Source: Betaproteobacteria bacterium Ga0077523
Lineage (GTDB): Bacteria; Pseudomonadota; Gammaproteobacteria; Burkholderiales; Ga0077523
Direction of reading: 5' to 3'
Assembly: GCA_001464695.1 (NCBI GenBank)
Contig: LNDQ01000156.1
Span: forward strand, 186,001 to 250,000
Length of the DNA: 64,000 nt
A program made the position numbers and the translations under genes. Shown here in pieces: positions 13,738 through 23,871 of the stretch (positions are counted from its first letter, which is position 1; each line of letters begins with the position of its first letter). The notes under the pieces were generated by a model. The model ran no database searches and was not told where the DNA came from. It saw only the letters and a list, made by a program, of their open reading frames with translations.

Positions 13738-14391
13738 CTACAGCCGGCGCTCGGTCCGATAGCCGTTGATCGCGGCACCGTGGTCGCCGCGGCCGAACGC
13801 GATGCCGCACACGAGCAACCGGTCGGGGCCGAATTCCAGGTGTTCGTGCACGACATCGGCATAGGTTGCCAGCGCCGCCTGGGGAATCGCCGCCACGCCT
13901 GTGGCCTGGGCCGCCAGGAGGAAGCTCATCACGTAGAGCCCGCAGTCGAGTCCGCCGTAGAACCCGAGAGATGCATCGGTGGTGATGAACGCGGCGTGGG
14001 GAGCCCCGAAGAACCGGAAGTTCTCGAAGGACTGTTCGCGGGCGCGCGCCCGGTCGTCGCGGCCGATGCCGAGCGACTTATAGAGCTGCACGCCGCACAC
14101 CTTGCGCCGCTCGCGATACACGCCGAGATAGGCTTCGGGGAACGGAAAGTCCGGCGTCGGTGGCGTACCCTCGGCCGCCCGTGCATACAGCTCGCTCCCC
14201 AGTCGCCCCAAGGCGGCGCCGGAGACGATCGTCACCTGCCAGGGTTGCGTGTTGCACCAGGACGGTGTGCGCTGGGCCGCGGCCAGGATGGCATCGATGG
14301 TCGGGCGGTCCAGGGGTTCGGGGTGGAATGCCCGGCAGCTATAGCGTCCTTCGAGCAGTTGCCGGAGCGCTCCCAGCGGCGGCGCCTCCAT
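13738..14391 (-). CDS. Nitroreductase-family flavoprotein
   Basis: FMN-dependent oxidoreductase fold, 217 residues. RYSCRAFHPEPLDRPTIDAILAAAQRTPSWCNTQPW near the N-terminus is the family opening, with the FMN phosphate-contacting R-S-R region and the SxxNxQPW motif. GLDCGLYVMSFLLAAQATG and GIAFGRGD occur in the second half. It starts at ATG 14391 or GTG 14394, overlapping the stop of the upstream CMD-family gene, so the two are coupled. The physiological substrate (a nitro compound, quinone or enoate) cannot be told. Confidence 0.88.
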   Translation of the reverse strand: MEAPPLGALRQLLEGRYSCRAFHPEPLDRPTIDAILAAAQRTPSWCNTQPWQVTIVSGAALGRLGSELYARAAEGTPPTPDFPFPEAYLGVYRERRKVCGVQLYKSLGIGRDDRARAREQSFENFRFFGAPHAAFITTDASLGFYGGLDCGLYVMSFLLAAQATGVAAIPQAALATYADVVHEHLEFGPDRLLVCGIAFGRGDHGAAINGYRTERRL

Positions 14392-14792
14392 CACGCGAAC
14401 TTCGGTTTGAATTTGTCGTCCACCTCGATCTGATAGGCGATCGCGAGGCGGTTGGTCTGGTTCGCGAGCGCGACGATGGCCGATAGCTCGCCGAACATCT
14501 CGTCGTCCATCCCCTGCTTGCGTGCCGAGGCCCCGTGCGAATGGATGCAGTACTCGCAGTTGTTGGTCATGCTGACCGCGATGTAGATCAACTCCTTGGT
14601 GAGGGGGTCGAGGCGCGTGCCGGGCCCCATGACCTGCTTCACCTGGGACCAGATGCGCGCGAGAGTCGGCGGATGGGTCGCGAGCGCCTTCCAGATGTTG
14701 TTGATCCAGTCGACCTTGCGCGTCGCCATGATGTCGTCGTACACCGCGCGCACTTCCGGGCTGTGATCGCCACCGCCCGTCGAGTGTAGCAC
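14391..14792 (-). CDS. Carboxymuconolactone decarboxylase / AhpD-like family protein
   Basis: Small all-helical protein with the AhpD-type redox motif CEYC followed by [31 protein letters not shown] precedes it, as in the peroxidase-related CMD subgroup. The start is uncertain. GTG at 14792 gives 133 residues and leaves room for the yciB promoter. ATG at 14846 would give 151 residues but lies only 12 bp from the divergent yciB start. It overlaps the nitroreductase start. A role in peroxide or disulfide chemistry is a family-level guess. Confidence 0.82.
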   Translation of the reverse strand: MLHSTGGGDHSPEVRAVYDDIMATRKVDWINNIWKALATHPPTLARIWSQVKQVMGPGTRLDPLTKELIYIAVSMTNNCEYCIHSHGASARKQGMDDEMFGELSAIVALANQTNRLAIAYQIEVDDKFKPKFA

Positions 14793-14858
14793 CGCGCGTG
14801 GACAGTCCGCCGCGGCCAAGGCGATAATGCCGGCTTCACCTCGCATCGCTCCAAGTCC

Positions 14859-15398
14859 ATGAAGTTATTGTTCGATCTGTTTCCGGTCATCGTTTTCTTC
14901 GTCGCCTTCAAGGTGGCGGACATTTACGTCGCCACCGGTGTCGCGATCGCCGCGACCTTCGCGCAGATCGCGTGGGTCTGGTTCCGTCATCGCAAGGTCG
15001 AGAACATGCTCTGGGTGAGCCTCGCCATCATCGTCGTCTTCGGCGGCGCCACCCTGCTACTGCACGACGAGACCTTCATCAAATGGAAGCCCACGGTGCT
15101 CTACTGGGCCTTCGCGGCGGTGCTGATCGGCGCGCGCTACGCCTTTCGCAAGAACCTCATCCGTAGCATGGTGGGCAAGCAGTTGACGCTGCCCGAGCCG
15201 GTATGGGACAAGCTGAACCTGAGCTGGGCCGGCTTCTTTGCGGTGATGGGCTGCCTCAACCTGTTCGTGGCGTTCCGCTTCTCGACCGACGTCTGGGTCA
15301 ATTTCAAGCTGTTCGGCGGCATGGGGCTCATGCTGTTGTTCGCGCTGGGACAAGGCCTGATGCTGTCGCGCTATGTCGACACGGGCGACAAGGAGTGA
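14859..15398 (+). CDS. yciB: Inner membrane septation protein A family (YciB/IspZ)
   Basis: A 179-residue integral membrane protein starting [18 protein letters not shown], the family hallmark, with five to six hydrophobic segments. [26 protein letters not shown] and [24 protein letters not shown] are also characteristic. The family is linked to cell-envelope integrity and division in enteric bacteria. It opens a rightward set with yciI, bolA and a parvulin, a standard betaproteobacterial order. Confidence 0.94.
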   Translation: MKLLFDLFPVIVFFVAFKVADIYVATGVAIAATFAQIAWVWFRHRKVENMLWVSLAIIVVFGGATLLLHDETFIKWKPTVLYWAFAAVLIGARYAFRKNLIRSMVGKQLTLPEPVWDKLNLSWAGFFAVMGCLNLFVAFRFSTDVWVNFKLFGGMGLMLLFALGQGLMLSRYVDTGDKE

Positions 15399-15401
15399 AA
15401 T

Positions 15402-15478
15402 GACGCCCCCCTCGACAGGCCTTGCGGCCTTTCCCCCCAGGGGGCCAGCCCTCTTGGGGCGGCCCGGCGAGGGCTGAG
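15402..15478. repeat. Interspersed GC-rich repeat, family A copy 1
   Basis: Runs of C and G with short inverted pieces, including AGGGGGCCAGCCCTCTTGG and GGCCCGGCGAGGGCT. Near-copies lie at 47438-47560 and 47563-47640. The core CTTGGGGCGGCCCGGCG (15453-15469) also recurs inverted at 42450-42530. It fills the yciB-yciI gap, and its end (GAGGGCTGAGCC) may serve as the ribosome binding site for yciI. Confidence 0.75.
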
Positions 15479-15480
15479 CC

Positions 15481-15780
15481 ATGCTGTACGCGATACTCGG
15501 CGAAGATGTCCCCAACGGCCAGGCGAAGCGTGCCACAGCCCGGCCCGCACACCTCGAGCACATCAACGAATTGGTCGAAGCCGGGCGGGTGATCCTCGCA
15601 GGGCCGTTCCCGGCCATCGACAGCCCCGATCCCGGTCCGGCCGGGATGACGGGCAGCCTGATCGTCGCCGAGTTCGACTCGCTCGAAGACGCGCAGGCCT
15701 GGATCCAGGACGATGCCTACGTGACCCAGGGCGTCTTCGGCAAGGTCACGGTACGGCCCTTCAAGCAGGTCCTGCCTTGA
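15481..15780 (+). CDS. yciI: YciI family protein
   Basis: A 99-residue ferredoxin-like-fold protein. MLYAILGEDVPN, RPAHLEHINELVEAGRVILAGPFPA and SLEDAQAWIQDDAYVTQGVFGKVTVRPFKQVLP match YciI along its length, including the His-Asp type residues of the putative active site. Its function is not firmly known. It lies between yciB and bolA, and its TGA overlaps the TTG start of bolA. Confidence 0.92.
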   Translation: MLYAILGEDVPNGQAKRATARPAHLEHINELVEAGRVILAGPFPAIDSPDPGPAGMTGSLIVAEFDSLEDAQAWIQDDAYVTQGVFGKVTVRPFKQVLP

Positions 15781-16049
15781 GCCTCACCGACACGATTCGC
15801 GAGCGCCTGCAGCGCTTCAGCCCGGAGAGCCTCGATGTCTTCGACGACAGCGCCGACCATGCCGGCCACGCCGGTGCCCGCGAAAGCGGCGGCGGCCATT
15901 TCCAGGTGGTGATCGTCGCCTCGGCATTCACCGGGCAGAGCCGGATTGCGCGACATCGGCTGGTGTATGATGCGCTCCGCGATTTGATGCCGGGGTCGAT
16001 TCACGCCCTGGCGATCGTCGCCCACGCGCCGGAAGAACTCGCGTCTTAA
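15777..16049 (+). CDS. bolA: BolA family protein
   Basis: A 90-residue BolA/IbaG-like protein, probably partnering a monothiol glutaredoxin in iron-sulfur trafficking. Residues 1-17 (SLTDTIRERLQRFSPES) and the segment SGGGHFQVVIVASAFTGQSRIARHRLVYDAL are the family core, and HALAIVAHAPEE closes it. The likely start is TTG at 15777 in a TTGA overlap with the yciI stop. A rare start codon together with this overlap suggests low, coupled expression. Confidence 0.9.
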   Translation: MSLTDTIRERLQRFSPESLDVFDDSADHAGHAGARESGGGHFQVVIVASAFTGQSRIARHRLVYDALRDLMPGSIHALAIVAHAPEELAS

Positions 16050-16141
16050 GAGGGTTCGCATCCACGCGGACCCGATAGCGACCCGCCACGGGCCGCTGTT
16101 TCCGTACTGTCGTTCAACTCGCACCCCGGAAGGATTTCGTC

Positions 16142-16984
16142 ATGGTGTTTCTCAAGTCCGCGGCGATTGCCGTGCTCAGCGTGGCCGGCGTCGCGGCACT
16201 GTCCGCCTGCAATGCCGAGGAACCCGGCAAGAACATGGCCGTCGTCAACGGTGTGCCCATTCCGCAGGCGCGCATGGATTTCGTGGTGAAGATGCAGCAG
16301 GCGCAGGGCCAGAAGGATTCCGAGGACATGCGCAAGCAGTTGCGGGAGGCGCTCATCACGCGTGAGATCGTCACGCAGGAAGCGGTCAAGAAGGGCCTCG
16401 ACAAGAGCGTCGACTATCAGACCCAGATGGATCTCGCCAAGCAGCAGGTGCTGGTGAATTCCTTCATCGAGGACTATCTCAAGTCGCACGAGCCGACCGA
16501 GGCCGAACTCAAGGCCGAGTACGAAGCGGTCAAGAAGGAGCAGTTCGACCCGAACGCCAAGGAGTACAAGGCGCGTCATATCCTCGTCAAGACCCCGACG
16601 AAGGACGATCCGAAAGCCGCGGCCGCCGCAAAGAAGAAGGCCGAATCGATCCTCGCGCAGCTCGAGAAGGGTGGCAAGTTCGACGAGCTCGCGAAGAAGA
16701 ACTCGGACGATGCCGGTTCCAAGGCCAAGGGCGGTGAACTCGACTGGACCGACGGCGGCAACCTCGTGAAACCGTTCGCCGATGCGATGAAGGCCCTGTC
16801 CAAGGGGCAGACCTCGAAGCTGGTGCAGACCCAGTACGGCTATCACATCATCCGTGTCGACGACGTGCGCGAACCGCAGTTCCCGCCGTTCGAGCAGGTG
16901 AAGGACGAAGTCGCAAAGCAGCTTATCGGCAAGCAGCGCGACAAGGTGATCGAGGAACTGAGGAAGTCGGCGAAGGTGGAGTGA
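16142..16984 (+). CDS. Periplasmic parvulin-type peptidyl-prolyl cis-trans isomerase, probable lipoprotein
   Basis: A 280-residue foldase. The N-terminus has a hydrophobic signal ending in the lipobox LSAC with Cys23, so it is probably lipid-anchored. An N-terminal chaperone helix region (about 35-130, rich in K/E/Q) precedes a parvulin domain starting at YKARHILVKTP. The parvulin domain contains SDDAGSKAKGGELDW, LSKGQTSKLVQTQYGYHIIRVDD and a charged C-terminus. It likely assists folding of exported proteins. It follows the yciB-yciI-bolA set after 92 bp and ends at a terminator. Confidence 0.92.
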   Translation: MVFLKSAAIAVLSVAGVAALSACNAEEPGKNMAVVNGVPIPQARMDFVVKMQQAQGQKDSEDMRKQLREALITREIVTQEAVKKGLDKSVDYQTQMDLAKQQVLVNSFIEDYLKSHEPTEAELKAEYEAVKKEQFDPNAKEYKARHILVKTPTKDDPKAAAAAKKKAESILAQLEKGGKFDELAKKNSDDAGSKAKGGELDWTDGGNLVKPFADAMKALSKGQTSKLVQTQYGYHIIRVDDVREPQFPPFEQVKDEVAKQLIGKQRDKVIEELRKSAKVE

Positions 16985-17016
16985 CGCGCGGAAGCGTTGT
17001 CGCCTGCAGCACAAAG

Positions 17017-17047
17017 AAAGCGCAGCCTCGGCTGCGCTTTTTTCTTT
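17017..17047 (+). terminator. Intrinsic terminator after the parvulin gene
   Basis: The stem AAAGCGCAGC / GCTGCGCTTT with loop CTCG is followed by a T-run (TTTTTTCTTTG overall). It lies 33 bp past the stop. The A-rich left arm makes it potentially bidirectional toward purL. Confidence 0.9.
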
Positions 17048-17051
17048 GCTG

Positions 17052-17160
17052 TTGCTCTCGCCCCCATCCCGACCTTCCCCCAGCGAAGCTGCGGGAAGGG
17101 GTGTACGTCTGTCTGTACGTCCCCTCCCCCGGCTTCGCCGGGGGAGGGTCAGGGTGAGGG
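17052..17160. repeat. Interspersed repeat, family B copy 1
   Basis: CCCATCCCGACCTTCCCCC-type sequence with two short stems: CTTCCCCCAGC...GCGGGAAGGGG and CCCTCCCCCGGC-TTC-GCCGGGGGAGGG, the latter a strong hairpin at about 17121-17147. A relative lies at 41568-41692. It sits between convergent genes (parvulin and purL). Confidence 0.7.
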
Positions 17161-17170
17161 CAAAGCAGCC

Positions 17171-20100
17171 CTACCCCACATACTTCCGCGCATTGCGGAA
17201 CATCCGCATCCACGGGGAATCTTCGCCCCACTCGCGCGGATGCCACGATAGCTGCGTCGTGCGGAACACCCGCTCCGGATGCGGCATCACGATGGTGAAG
17301 CGTCCGTCGGTGTTGCTGAGCCCGGTAAGCCCGTCCGGCGAGCCGTTCGGATTGGCGGGATAGCGCTCGGCCGGCTCACCACGGTTGTCGACGAAGCGCA
17401 GCGCCGTATGGCGCTTGGCCGTTGCGCGGGCGGCGGCCGAAACGAACTCCGCTCTCCCCTCCCCGTGCGAGACGACGATGGGTATGCGGCTGCCGACCAT
17501 GCCGTCGAAGAACAGCGACGGGCTCTTCGTGACTTCGACCAGCACCAGGCGCGCCTCGAACTGCTCCGAGGCATTGCGCACGAAATGCGGCCAGTGCGCG
17601 GCACCTGGAACGAGTGCGCGCAGATTGCTCATCATCTGGCAGCCGTTGCACACGCCGAGCGCGAAGGTGTCGGTGCGGTGGAAGAACGCCTCGAACTGTT
17701 CACGCGCCCGCGCGTTGAACAGGATCGACTTTGCCCAACCCTCGCCCGCCCCCAGCACGTCGCCATAGGAAAATCCGCCGCACGCCGCGAAGCCGCGGAA
17801 GCCTTCGAGACTCACACGGCCGGCGATGATGTCGCTCATGTGCACGTCGACCGCTTCGAAGCCGGCACGGTCGAAGGCCGCCGCCATCTCGATCTGGCCG
17901 TTCACCCCCTGTTCGCGCAGGATGGCAACGCGCGGGCGTGCGCCAGCAGCGATGGCCGGAGCATCCTGCGGATCGAAGGTGAGCTGCGCGCAAAGACCAG
18001 GATCCGCGACGTCGTCGATGGCAGCGAACTCCTGGTCGGCGCAGGCGGGGTTGTCGCGCAGCCGTGCGATGGCGTGGCTGGTGGATGACCATTCGCGCAG
18101 CATTTCGACGCCGGAGGTTGCCAGCACCTCGCGATTGCCGGTGGTGACGCGCAGGAATCCGTCCTGCGCGATCGTGCCGATGTCGTACACGCAGTCGCCC
18201 AGCCCCACATCTTCGAAAGCCCCGCGGGCCAGCGGCACCAGACCTGCCCGCACCTGGACCACTGCACCGAGCTCTTCGCTGAACAACGCTGCAAGCGGCT
18301 CACCCAAGTCGTCGATGGCTACCGTCAGGCCGACGTGCGACGCAAACATCATCTCGGCCAGAGTCACGACCAATCCGCCGTCGGAGCGGTCGTGATAGGC
18401 GAGCAGGATGCCCTCGGAGATCAGCGCCTGGATCGCGCCGAAGAAAGCACGCAGCCGCTGCGGGTCTTCGATGTCCGGAACGTGCCTGCCGGTCTCACCG
18501 TATACCTGCGCCAGCGCCGAGCCGCCCAGACGGTTGCGGCCACGCGCGAGATCGATCAGCAGCAGTCGCGTCTCGCCCGCATCGAGCCGCAGTTCCGGCG
18601 TGAGCGTATCGCGCACGTCTTCGACGCGCGCGAATGCCGACACGATCAGCGACAGCGGCGCCGTGACTTCCTTCTGCTGCCCGCCGTCCTGCCAGGCCGT
18701 GCGCATCGACAGGCTGTCCTTGCCGACCGGTATGCTCACGCCGAGCGCCGGGCAGAAGTCCATGCCCACGGCCTTGACAGTGTCGAACAGCGCGGCATCT
18801 TCACCGGGTTGGCCTGCTGCGGCCATCCAGTTGGCGGAAAGCTTCACGCGCTCGATGGGGCCGATGCGCGCGGCCGCGATGTTGGTCAGCGCCTCGCCCA
18901 CGGCCATCCGCCCCGATGCCGGGCCATCGATCACTGCGATCGGCGTGCGCTCGCCCATGGCCATCGCTTCACCGAGATTGGTGTCGAAACCGAAGCTGGT
19001 CACAGCGACGTCGGCCACCGGCACCTGCCACGGCCCGACCATCTGGTCACGCGCGGTGAGCCCTCCCACGGTGCGATCACCGATGGTGATGAGGAACTGC
19101 TTGCCCGCGACCGCCGGAAAGCGCAGCACTCGCTGGAGCGCTTCCGCGAGCTCCAGCTTCTTCGTGTCGAACGGACGCAACTTCGCGGAGATCCGCTGCA
19201 CGTCGCGCAGCATCTTCGGCGGCTTGCCGAGCAGCACGTTAAGGTCCATATCCACCGGCCGGTTGTCGAAGCGCGGATCCGCGACGATCAACCGTTCTTT
19301 GCCGGTAGCCTTTCCCACGACGGCAAACGGACAGCGCTCACGCTCGCACAACGCCGTGAACACCGAGACCTTCGCCGGATCCAGCGCCAGGACATAGCGC
19401 TCCTGCGATTCGTTGCACCAGATCTGCAGCGGGGACATGCCGGGCGCTTCGGAGGGAATCGACCGCAGATCGAAACGTGCACCGCGCTCGCCGCCATGTA
19501 CCAACTCGGGCAGCGCGTTCGACAGTCCGCCGGCACCCACGTCGTGGATCGAAAGAATCGGGTTGCTGGCACCCAGGGCCGCGCAGCGATCGATGACTTC
19601 CTGGCAGCGGCGTTGCATCTCGGCGTTGCCGCGTTGCACGGAATCGAAATCGAGTTCTTCGGTGTTGGCGCCGGTGTCCATGCTCGACGCTGCACCCCCA
19701 CCGAGTCCGATGGGCATGCCCGGTCCACCCAGTTGCACCAGCACTGCACCTTCGGGCAATGCATGCTTGTGGGATTGGTCGTGCGCGATATTGCCGAGCC
19801 CCCCGGCGATCATGATGGGCTTGTGATAACCGCGCGCCCGTCCGGACACCACCTGCTCATAGGTCCGGAAGTAGCCGGTCAGGTTCGGACGGCCGAATTC
19901 GTTGTTGAAGGACGCTCCGCCGATCGGCCCTTCGATCATGATGGTGAGCGGCGACGCGATGCGACCGGGGCGGCCGTAGTCTTCCTGCTCCCACGGCTGC
20001 ACTGCACCTGGAATACGCAGATGCGAAGTCGTGAAGCCGGTGAGACCGGCCTTCGGCTTCGCCCCGCGCCCGGTGGCGCCCTCGTCGCGGATCTCCCCAC

Positions 20101-21031
20101 CGGAACCGGTCGCCGCGCCCGGGTAGGGTGCGATGGCCGTCGGGTGATTGTGCGTCTCGACCTTCATCAGGATGTGGGTCGGTTCGTCCACGCGGCGATA
20201 CACCCCGGATGCATCCGGACGAAACCGGGGTGCCAGGTCACCCTCCATCACTGCCGCGTTGTCCGAATACGCCACGATGGTGTGCTCGGGGTGCTGCTCG
20301 TGGGTGTTGCGGATCATCCCGAACAGCGACTTTTGCTGGCGCTGTCCGTCGACGATCCAGTCGGCATTGAAGATCTTGTGGCGGCAGTGTTCCGAATTCG
20401 CCTGCGCGAACATCATCAGTTCCACGTCGGTGGGATTGCGGCCGACGGACGCAAATGCGTCGTACAGATAGTCGATCTCGTCGGCCGACAACGCCAGGCC
20501 CATCTCGCCGTTGGCGGCTTCGAGGGCGGCCTTGCCGCCGCCGACCACGTCGACGCTGCCCAGCGGGACGGGATCCACGTCGCGAAACAGGCGCTCGGCG
20601 GCATCGACCGAGTCGAAGACCGTTTCCGTCATGCGGTCGTGCAGCGGACCCGCGAGATGCTGCCGTCCGGCACTGCCACCGTTCACGCGGTAGGCAACAC
20701 CGCGTTCGATGCGTTCCACTGCTTCGAGCCCGCAATGATGGGCGATATCCGTGGCCTTGGACGACCAGGGCGAGATGGTGCCCAGGCGCGGCACGACGAC
20801 GAACAACTTCCCTTCGACCCGCCTTGCCCGCTGATGCGGCCCGTACTCGAGGACGCGATCGAGTCGCTTCGACTCGTCCGCGGAGAGCGGGCGGTGCAGC
20901 TTGACGAAATGCCAGTACTCGGCGCAGATCCCAGCGACGGTCGGGTCGAGCGAGCGCAGGGTCGAGAGGAGTTTCCGGAGGCGGAACGCGGACAGCGCGT
21001 CGCGTCCTTGCAGCTTCAGAAAGAGCGCCAT
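17171..21031 (-). CDS. purL: Phosphoribosylformylglycinamidine synthase
   Basis: Single-chain FGAM synthase of 1286 residues (fourth step of purine synthesis), of the long proteobacterial type. Domains in order: an N-terminal PurS-like part; the ATP/FGAR-binding halves with [10 protein letters not shown] and [33 protein letters not shown]; and a C-terminal glutamine amidotransferase. The last has [13 protein letters not shown] with the nucleophilic Cys and a final PHPERVFR with the catalytic His. It starts at ATG 21031 ([10 protein letters not shown]). It is divergent from nnrDE by about 100 bp and not in an operon. Confidence 0.97.
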   Translation of the reverse strand: MALFLKLQGRDALSAFRLRKLLSTLRSLDPTVAGICAEYWHFVKLHRPLSADESKRLDRVLEYGPHQRARRVEGKLFVVVPRLGTISPWSSKATDIAHHCGLEAVERIERGVAYRVNGGSAGRQHLAGPLHDRMTETVFDSVDAAERLFRDVDPVPLGSVDVVGGGKAALEAANGEMGLALSADEIDYLYDAFASVGRNPTDVELMMFAQANSEHCRHKIFNADWIVDGQRQQKSLFGMIRNTHEQHPEHTIVAYSDNAAVMEGDLAPRFRPDASGVYRRVDEPTHILMKVETHNHPTAIAPYPGAATGSGGEIRDEGATGRGAKPKAGLTGFTTSHLRIPGAVQPWEQEDYGRPGRIASPLTIMIEGPIGGASFNNEFGRPNLTGYFRTYEQVVSGRARGYHKPIMIAGGLGNIAHDQSHKHALPEGAVLVQLGGPGMPIGLGGGAASSMDTGANTEELDFDSVQRGNAEMQRRCQEVIDRCAALGASNPILSIHDVGAGGLSNALPELVHGGERGARFDLRSIPSEAPGMSPLQIWCNESQERYVLALDPAKVSVFTALCERERCPFAVVGKATGKERLIVADPRFDNRPVDMDLNVLLGKPPKMLRDVQRISAKLRPFDTKKLELAEALQRVLRFPAVAGKQFLITIGDRTVGGLTARDQMVGPWQVPVADVAVTSFGFDTNLGEAMAMGERTPIAVIDGPASGRMAVGEALTNIAAARIGPIERVKLSANWMAAAGQPGEDAALFDTVKAVGMDFCPALGVSIPVGKDSLSMRTAWQDGGQQKEVTAPLSLIVSAFARVEDVRDTLTPELRLDAGETRLLLIDLARGRNRLGGSALAQVYGETGRHVPDIEDPQRLRAFFGAIQALISEGILLAYHDRSDGGLVVTLAEMMFASHVGLTVAIDDLGEPLAALFSEELGAVVQVRAGLVPLARGAFEDVGLGDCVYDIGTIAQDGFLRVTTGNREVLATSGVEMLREWSSTSHAIARLRDNPACADQEFAAIDDVADPGLCAQLTFDPQDAPAIAAGARPRVAILREQGVNGQIEMAAAFDRAGFEAVDVHMSDIIAGRVSLEGFRGFAACGGFSYGDVLGAGEGWAKSILFNARAREQFEAFFHRTDTFALGVCNGCQMMSNLRALVPGAAHWPHFVRNASEQFEARLVLVEVTKSPSLFFDGMVGSRIPIVVSHGEGRAEFVSAAARATAKRHTALRFVDNRGEPAERYPANPNGSPDGLTGLSNTDGRFTIVMPHPERVFRTTQLSWHPREWGEDSPWMRMFRNARKYVG

Positions 21032-21133
21032 GGGCGGACTGGAATCTTCAAACGCGAATTATACCGAACGCGGTTGGTCGCTTCGCACGGACGTACGGGT
21101 AAACTCGCCGCGTCCATTCGCGCAACCGACCCC

Positions 21134-22621
21134 ATGGCAGAGCATGCACTGAACCCTGTGTGCCGTACGGCCGAGATCCGCGCGCTCGAAGCGGCGGCGC
21201 AGGCACGGCGACCCGCGCCACCGCTCATGGAGCGCGCCGGGCTTGCCGCTGCGGAACTTGCCCGTTCCATGCTGGCCGGGGGGCAACGGGTCCTGGTCGT
21301 GGCCGGGCCGGGCAACAACGGCGGCGATGGCTTCGTTGTCGCGCGCCACCTCAAGTCCTGGTGGTATGACGTGACCGTGCTGTTCGCCGGGCGCGAGGAG
21401 AAGCTCGCTGCCGACGCGACCGAGGCTCTGGCGCGGTGGCGATCGGTCGGGGGCAAGACCACGGACCGCTGGCCCAAGGATGCACGCCCCGATCTCGTGG
21501 TCGACGGCCTGTTCGGCATCGGGCTCGAACGTCCGGTCGAAGGCGCCCCGGCGGAACTGGTGCTGTGCATGAACGGGAGCGGCGCACCGGTGCTCGCGCT
21601 CGATGTGCCGAGCGGCCTGCATGCCGACAGCGGGCGGGTGTTGGGAGTCGCCGTCGCCGCCACCCGCACCGCCACGTTCATAGCGCTCAAGGCGGGCCTT
21701 CTCACGCTCGACGGCCCGGACCATGCGGGCGAAGTGCATGTGTTCGATCTCGGCGTGGAAATTCCCGACACCCTGCGCGGCCATTTGCTCGATTCCTCGG
21801 TCCTGCGCTCGGCGTTGCCGCCACGCAAGGCGAACAGCCACAAGGGTAGCTACGGCAATGTCGGGATCGTGGGTGGCGCCGAGGGCATGGTCGGCGCAGC
21901 GGTGCTGGCCGGGCGTGCCGCTCTCAAGCTGGGCGCGGGAAGGACGTATGTCGGTTGCCTGGGCAACGTCACCGTGGATGCAACGCAACCCGAACTGATG
22001 CTGCGTCCCGCCACGGAAGTGATCGCGCTCGATGGCTTGTCCGCGCTCGGCGTCGGACCGGGGCTGGGCCAGTCGGGAGCGGCACGGGCATTGGTCGCAG
22101 CAGCGATCGCCCGTGACGTTCCGGTGCTGCTCGATGCTGATGGGCTGAATCTGGTGGCGAACGACGCTGCCCTGACCACTGCCGTGGCGCAGAGGTCGGC
22201 CGACACGCTGCTCACCCCCCACCCCGCCGAAGCGGCCCGCTTGCTCGGCCTCACCACCGCCCAGATCCAGCACGATCGTGTGGGGAGTGCCCTGCAACTG
22301 GCAAAGCGCTTCCACGCCACCGTCGTCCTGAAGGGCGCCGGCAGTGTTTGCGCATTGCCCGATGGGCAATGGTTCATCAACCCGACCGGCAATCCGGGAT
22401 TGGCCAGTGCCGGCATGGGTGACGTGCTCGCCGGCATCGTCGTGGCCCTCGCAGCGCAAGGCTGCTCGCCCGTTACCGCGCTGCTGGCCGGGGTGCATCT
22501 GCACGGACTGGCAGGCGATCGTCTGCGCGATGCGATGGGCGGACCCATCGGCATGACGGCATCGGAAGTGACGGACGCGGCGCGGACCGTACTGAACGAG
22601 GCGATCTACCCGGCCGACTGA
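21134..22621 (+). CDS. nnr: Bifunctional NAD(P)H-hydrate epimerase / ADP-dependent NAD(P)H-hydrate dehydratase
   Basis: Repairs damaged NAD(P)H hydrates. The 495-residue fusion has an N-terminal epimerase domain (about 1-210) with VVAGPGNNGGDGFVVARHL and ALDVPSGLHADSG. The C-terminal kinase-like dehydratase domain has KGSYGNVGIVGGAEGMVGAAVLA, VLLDADGLNLV, LTPHPAEAARLLG and NPGLASAGMGDVLAGI. ATG at 21134 (MAEHALNPVC) is chosen. The much longer open frame upstream is the antisense of purL and is not coding. Confidence 0.95.
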   Translation: MAEHALNPVCRTAEIRALEAAAQARRPAPPLMERAGLAAAELARSMLAGGQRVLVVAGPGNNGGDGFVVARHLKSWWYDVTVLFAGREEKLAADATEALARWRSVGGKTTDRWPKDARPDLVVDGLFGIGLERPVEGAPAELVLCMNGSGAPVLALDVPSGLHADSGRVLGVAVAATRTATFIALKAGLLTLDGPDHAGEVHVFDLGVEIPDTLRGHLLDSSVLRSALPPRKANSHKGSYGNVGIVGGAEGMVGAAVLAGRAALKLGAGRTYVGCLGNVTVDATQPELMLRPATEVIALDGLSALGVGPGLGQSGAARALVAAAIARDVPVLLDADGLNLVANDAALTTAVAQRSADTLLTPHPAEAARLLGLTTAQIQHDRVGSALQLAKRFHATVVLKGAGSVCALPDGQWFINPTGNPGLASAGMGDVLAGIVVALAAQGCSPVTALLAGVHLHGLAGDRLRDAMGGPIGMTASEVTDAARTVLNEAIYPAD

Positions 22622-22625
22622 CCCC

Positions 22626-23009
22626 TCAGCTCGCCAGCATGCGCACTGCCGCAATGCCGAGCATCGTGAGGACGATCGATCCGACCAGATGAGCGCCGAT
22701 GTGGGCCAGCGCCCAGCCGGCCTGGCCACGTTGCAGGAGGCTGACGGCTTCGGCGGAGAATGTGGAGAACGTCGTGAGGCCGCCGAGGAAGCCGGTGATA
22801 ATGAAAAGCCGCATCTCCGGTGCCAGTTCGGCGCGCATCGAAAACACCTCTACGGCAACGCCGATCAGGAAGCCACCGATGAGATTTGCCGCCAGGGTAC
22901 CAAGCGGCAACAGCGGGAACAGCACGTTGAGGAAATGACCGAGCAGCCAGCGCAGCCACGCGCCGAGCGCCGCTCCGACTCCGACCGCCACCGCTCCCAT
23001 CGCCGTCAT
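22626..23009 (-). CDS. crcB: CrcB-type fluoride channel
   Basis: A 127-residue Fluc/CrcB protein that exports fluoride across the inner membrane as a dual-topology dimer. [13 protein letters not shown] near the N-terminus, [14 protein letters not shown] and the central [17 protein letters not shown] are the family signatures, and four hydrophobic helices are visible. It runs in the same direction as, and 65 bp downstream of, the second modA gene, and converges with nnr. I looked for a fluoride riboswitch upstream and see none. Confidence 0.93.
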   Translation of the reverse strand: MTAMGAVAVGVGAALGAWLRWLLGHFLNVLFPLLPLGTLAANLIGGFLIGVAVEVFSMRAELAPEMRLFIITGFLGGLTTFSTFSAEAVSLLQRGQAGWALAHIGAHLVGSIVLTMLGIAAVRMLAS

Positions 23010-23074
23010 GTCGTTCCTTCCTCTCGAAGGACCGAGAGTCTAGTCTGCCGCACGCGGTACCGGTAGTTCCCTGC

Positions 23075-23845
23075 TCAAGGCCGCCCGAACCCGTATCGCT
23101 CCAGAATGCGCTGCGCGGCATCGGCGCGCAGGAATCGCACGAATGCCGTCGCCTCTTCGGCCTGGCTGCTGCCCTTGACCACGGCTGCCGGGTAGAGGAC
23201 CGCCGTTTCCGTCTTGGTGATGAGCGCGATCCTGGCGCGATTGACGGCTGCGATGGCATCGGTGCGGTAGACGAAGGCGGCATCGACCTCGCCGCGGGCA
23301 ACGTAGTCCAACGCCTGGCGCACGTTCTGTGTGAAGACCAGGCGCTGCTGCAACTCGGGCCAGAGCCGGGCCGTCGTCAGCACGTCGCGGGCGTACTTGC
23401 CTGCGGGCACGGAATCGGGATTGCCGATGGCGATGCGCTTCACTTGAGGCCCGGTCACGTCAGCCAGGCGATTGAGGACGAGCATGCTCGTCGCCGGAAT
23501 CGCGACCACCAGCTCGTTGCGGGCAAACACGGTGCGCGACTCGTCGAGAATCACGGCCAACCTGACCGCCCGATCCATCGTCTCGAGATCGGCCGAGGCG
23601 AACACGTCCACCGGCGCGCCAGCGACGATCTGCTGCAGAAGCTGCCCCGTTGCGCCGAAGTTGAGCGTGACCTTCGCTCCCGGACGCGCCTGCTCGAAGG
23701 CGGTGGCGATGTCCTTGAAGGCATCGGTGAGGCTGGCCGCGGCGCTCACCGTGATCTCGGCGGCACTGGCGAGGGTACCGCATGCGGTCAGCACACAGGC
23801 CAACACGCCCATGAACCAACGACATCGACGGAGAGTCGGATTCAT
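23075..23845 (-). CDS. modA: Molybdate ABC transporter substrate-binding protein, copy 1
   Basis: A 256-residue periplasmic oxyanion-binding protein. After the signal, ITVSAAASLTDAFKDIA, NFGATGQLLQQI-GAPVDVFASAD, RIAIGNPDSVPAGKYA and NVRQALDYVARGEVDAAFVY are ModA hallmarks contacting molybdate or tungstate. The leader contains LTAC (Cys22), a possible lipobox, as well as an ASA cleavage site. The ATG at 23845 has GGGAG in front. It is a tandem paralogue of the gene immediately upstream, and crcB follows downstream. Confidence 0.9.
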   Translation of the reverse strand: MNPTLRRCRWFMGVLACVLTACGTLASAAEITVSAAASLTDAFKDIATAFEQARPGAKVTLNFGATGQLLQQIVAGAPVDVFASADLETMDRAVRLAVILDESRTVFARNELVVAIPATSMLVLNRLADVTGPQVKRIAIGNPDSVPAGKYARDVLTTARLWPELQQRLVFTQNVRQALDYVARGEVDAAFVYRTDAIAAVNRARIALITKTETAVLYPAAVVKGSSQAEEATAFVRFLRADAAQRILERYGFGRP

Positions 23846-23871
23846 GTTCGCAGCTCCCATGGTTGCGCTGA

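Noticed and set aside
14793-14846. Longer N-terminus for the CMD-family gene from ATG 14846
   Set aside because: It would leave only 12 bp to the divergent yciB start, and the extra residues show no family similarity. It is kept as an alternative in the entry.
22600-23075. Fluoride riboswitch upstream of crcB
   Set aside because: The 65 bp between the modA stop and the crcB start lack the GGCGAUGG-type conserved elements and the expected pseudoknot arrangement.
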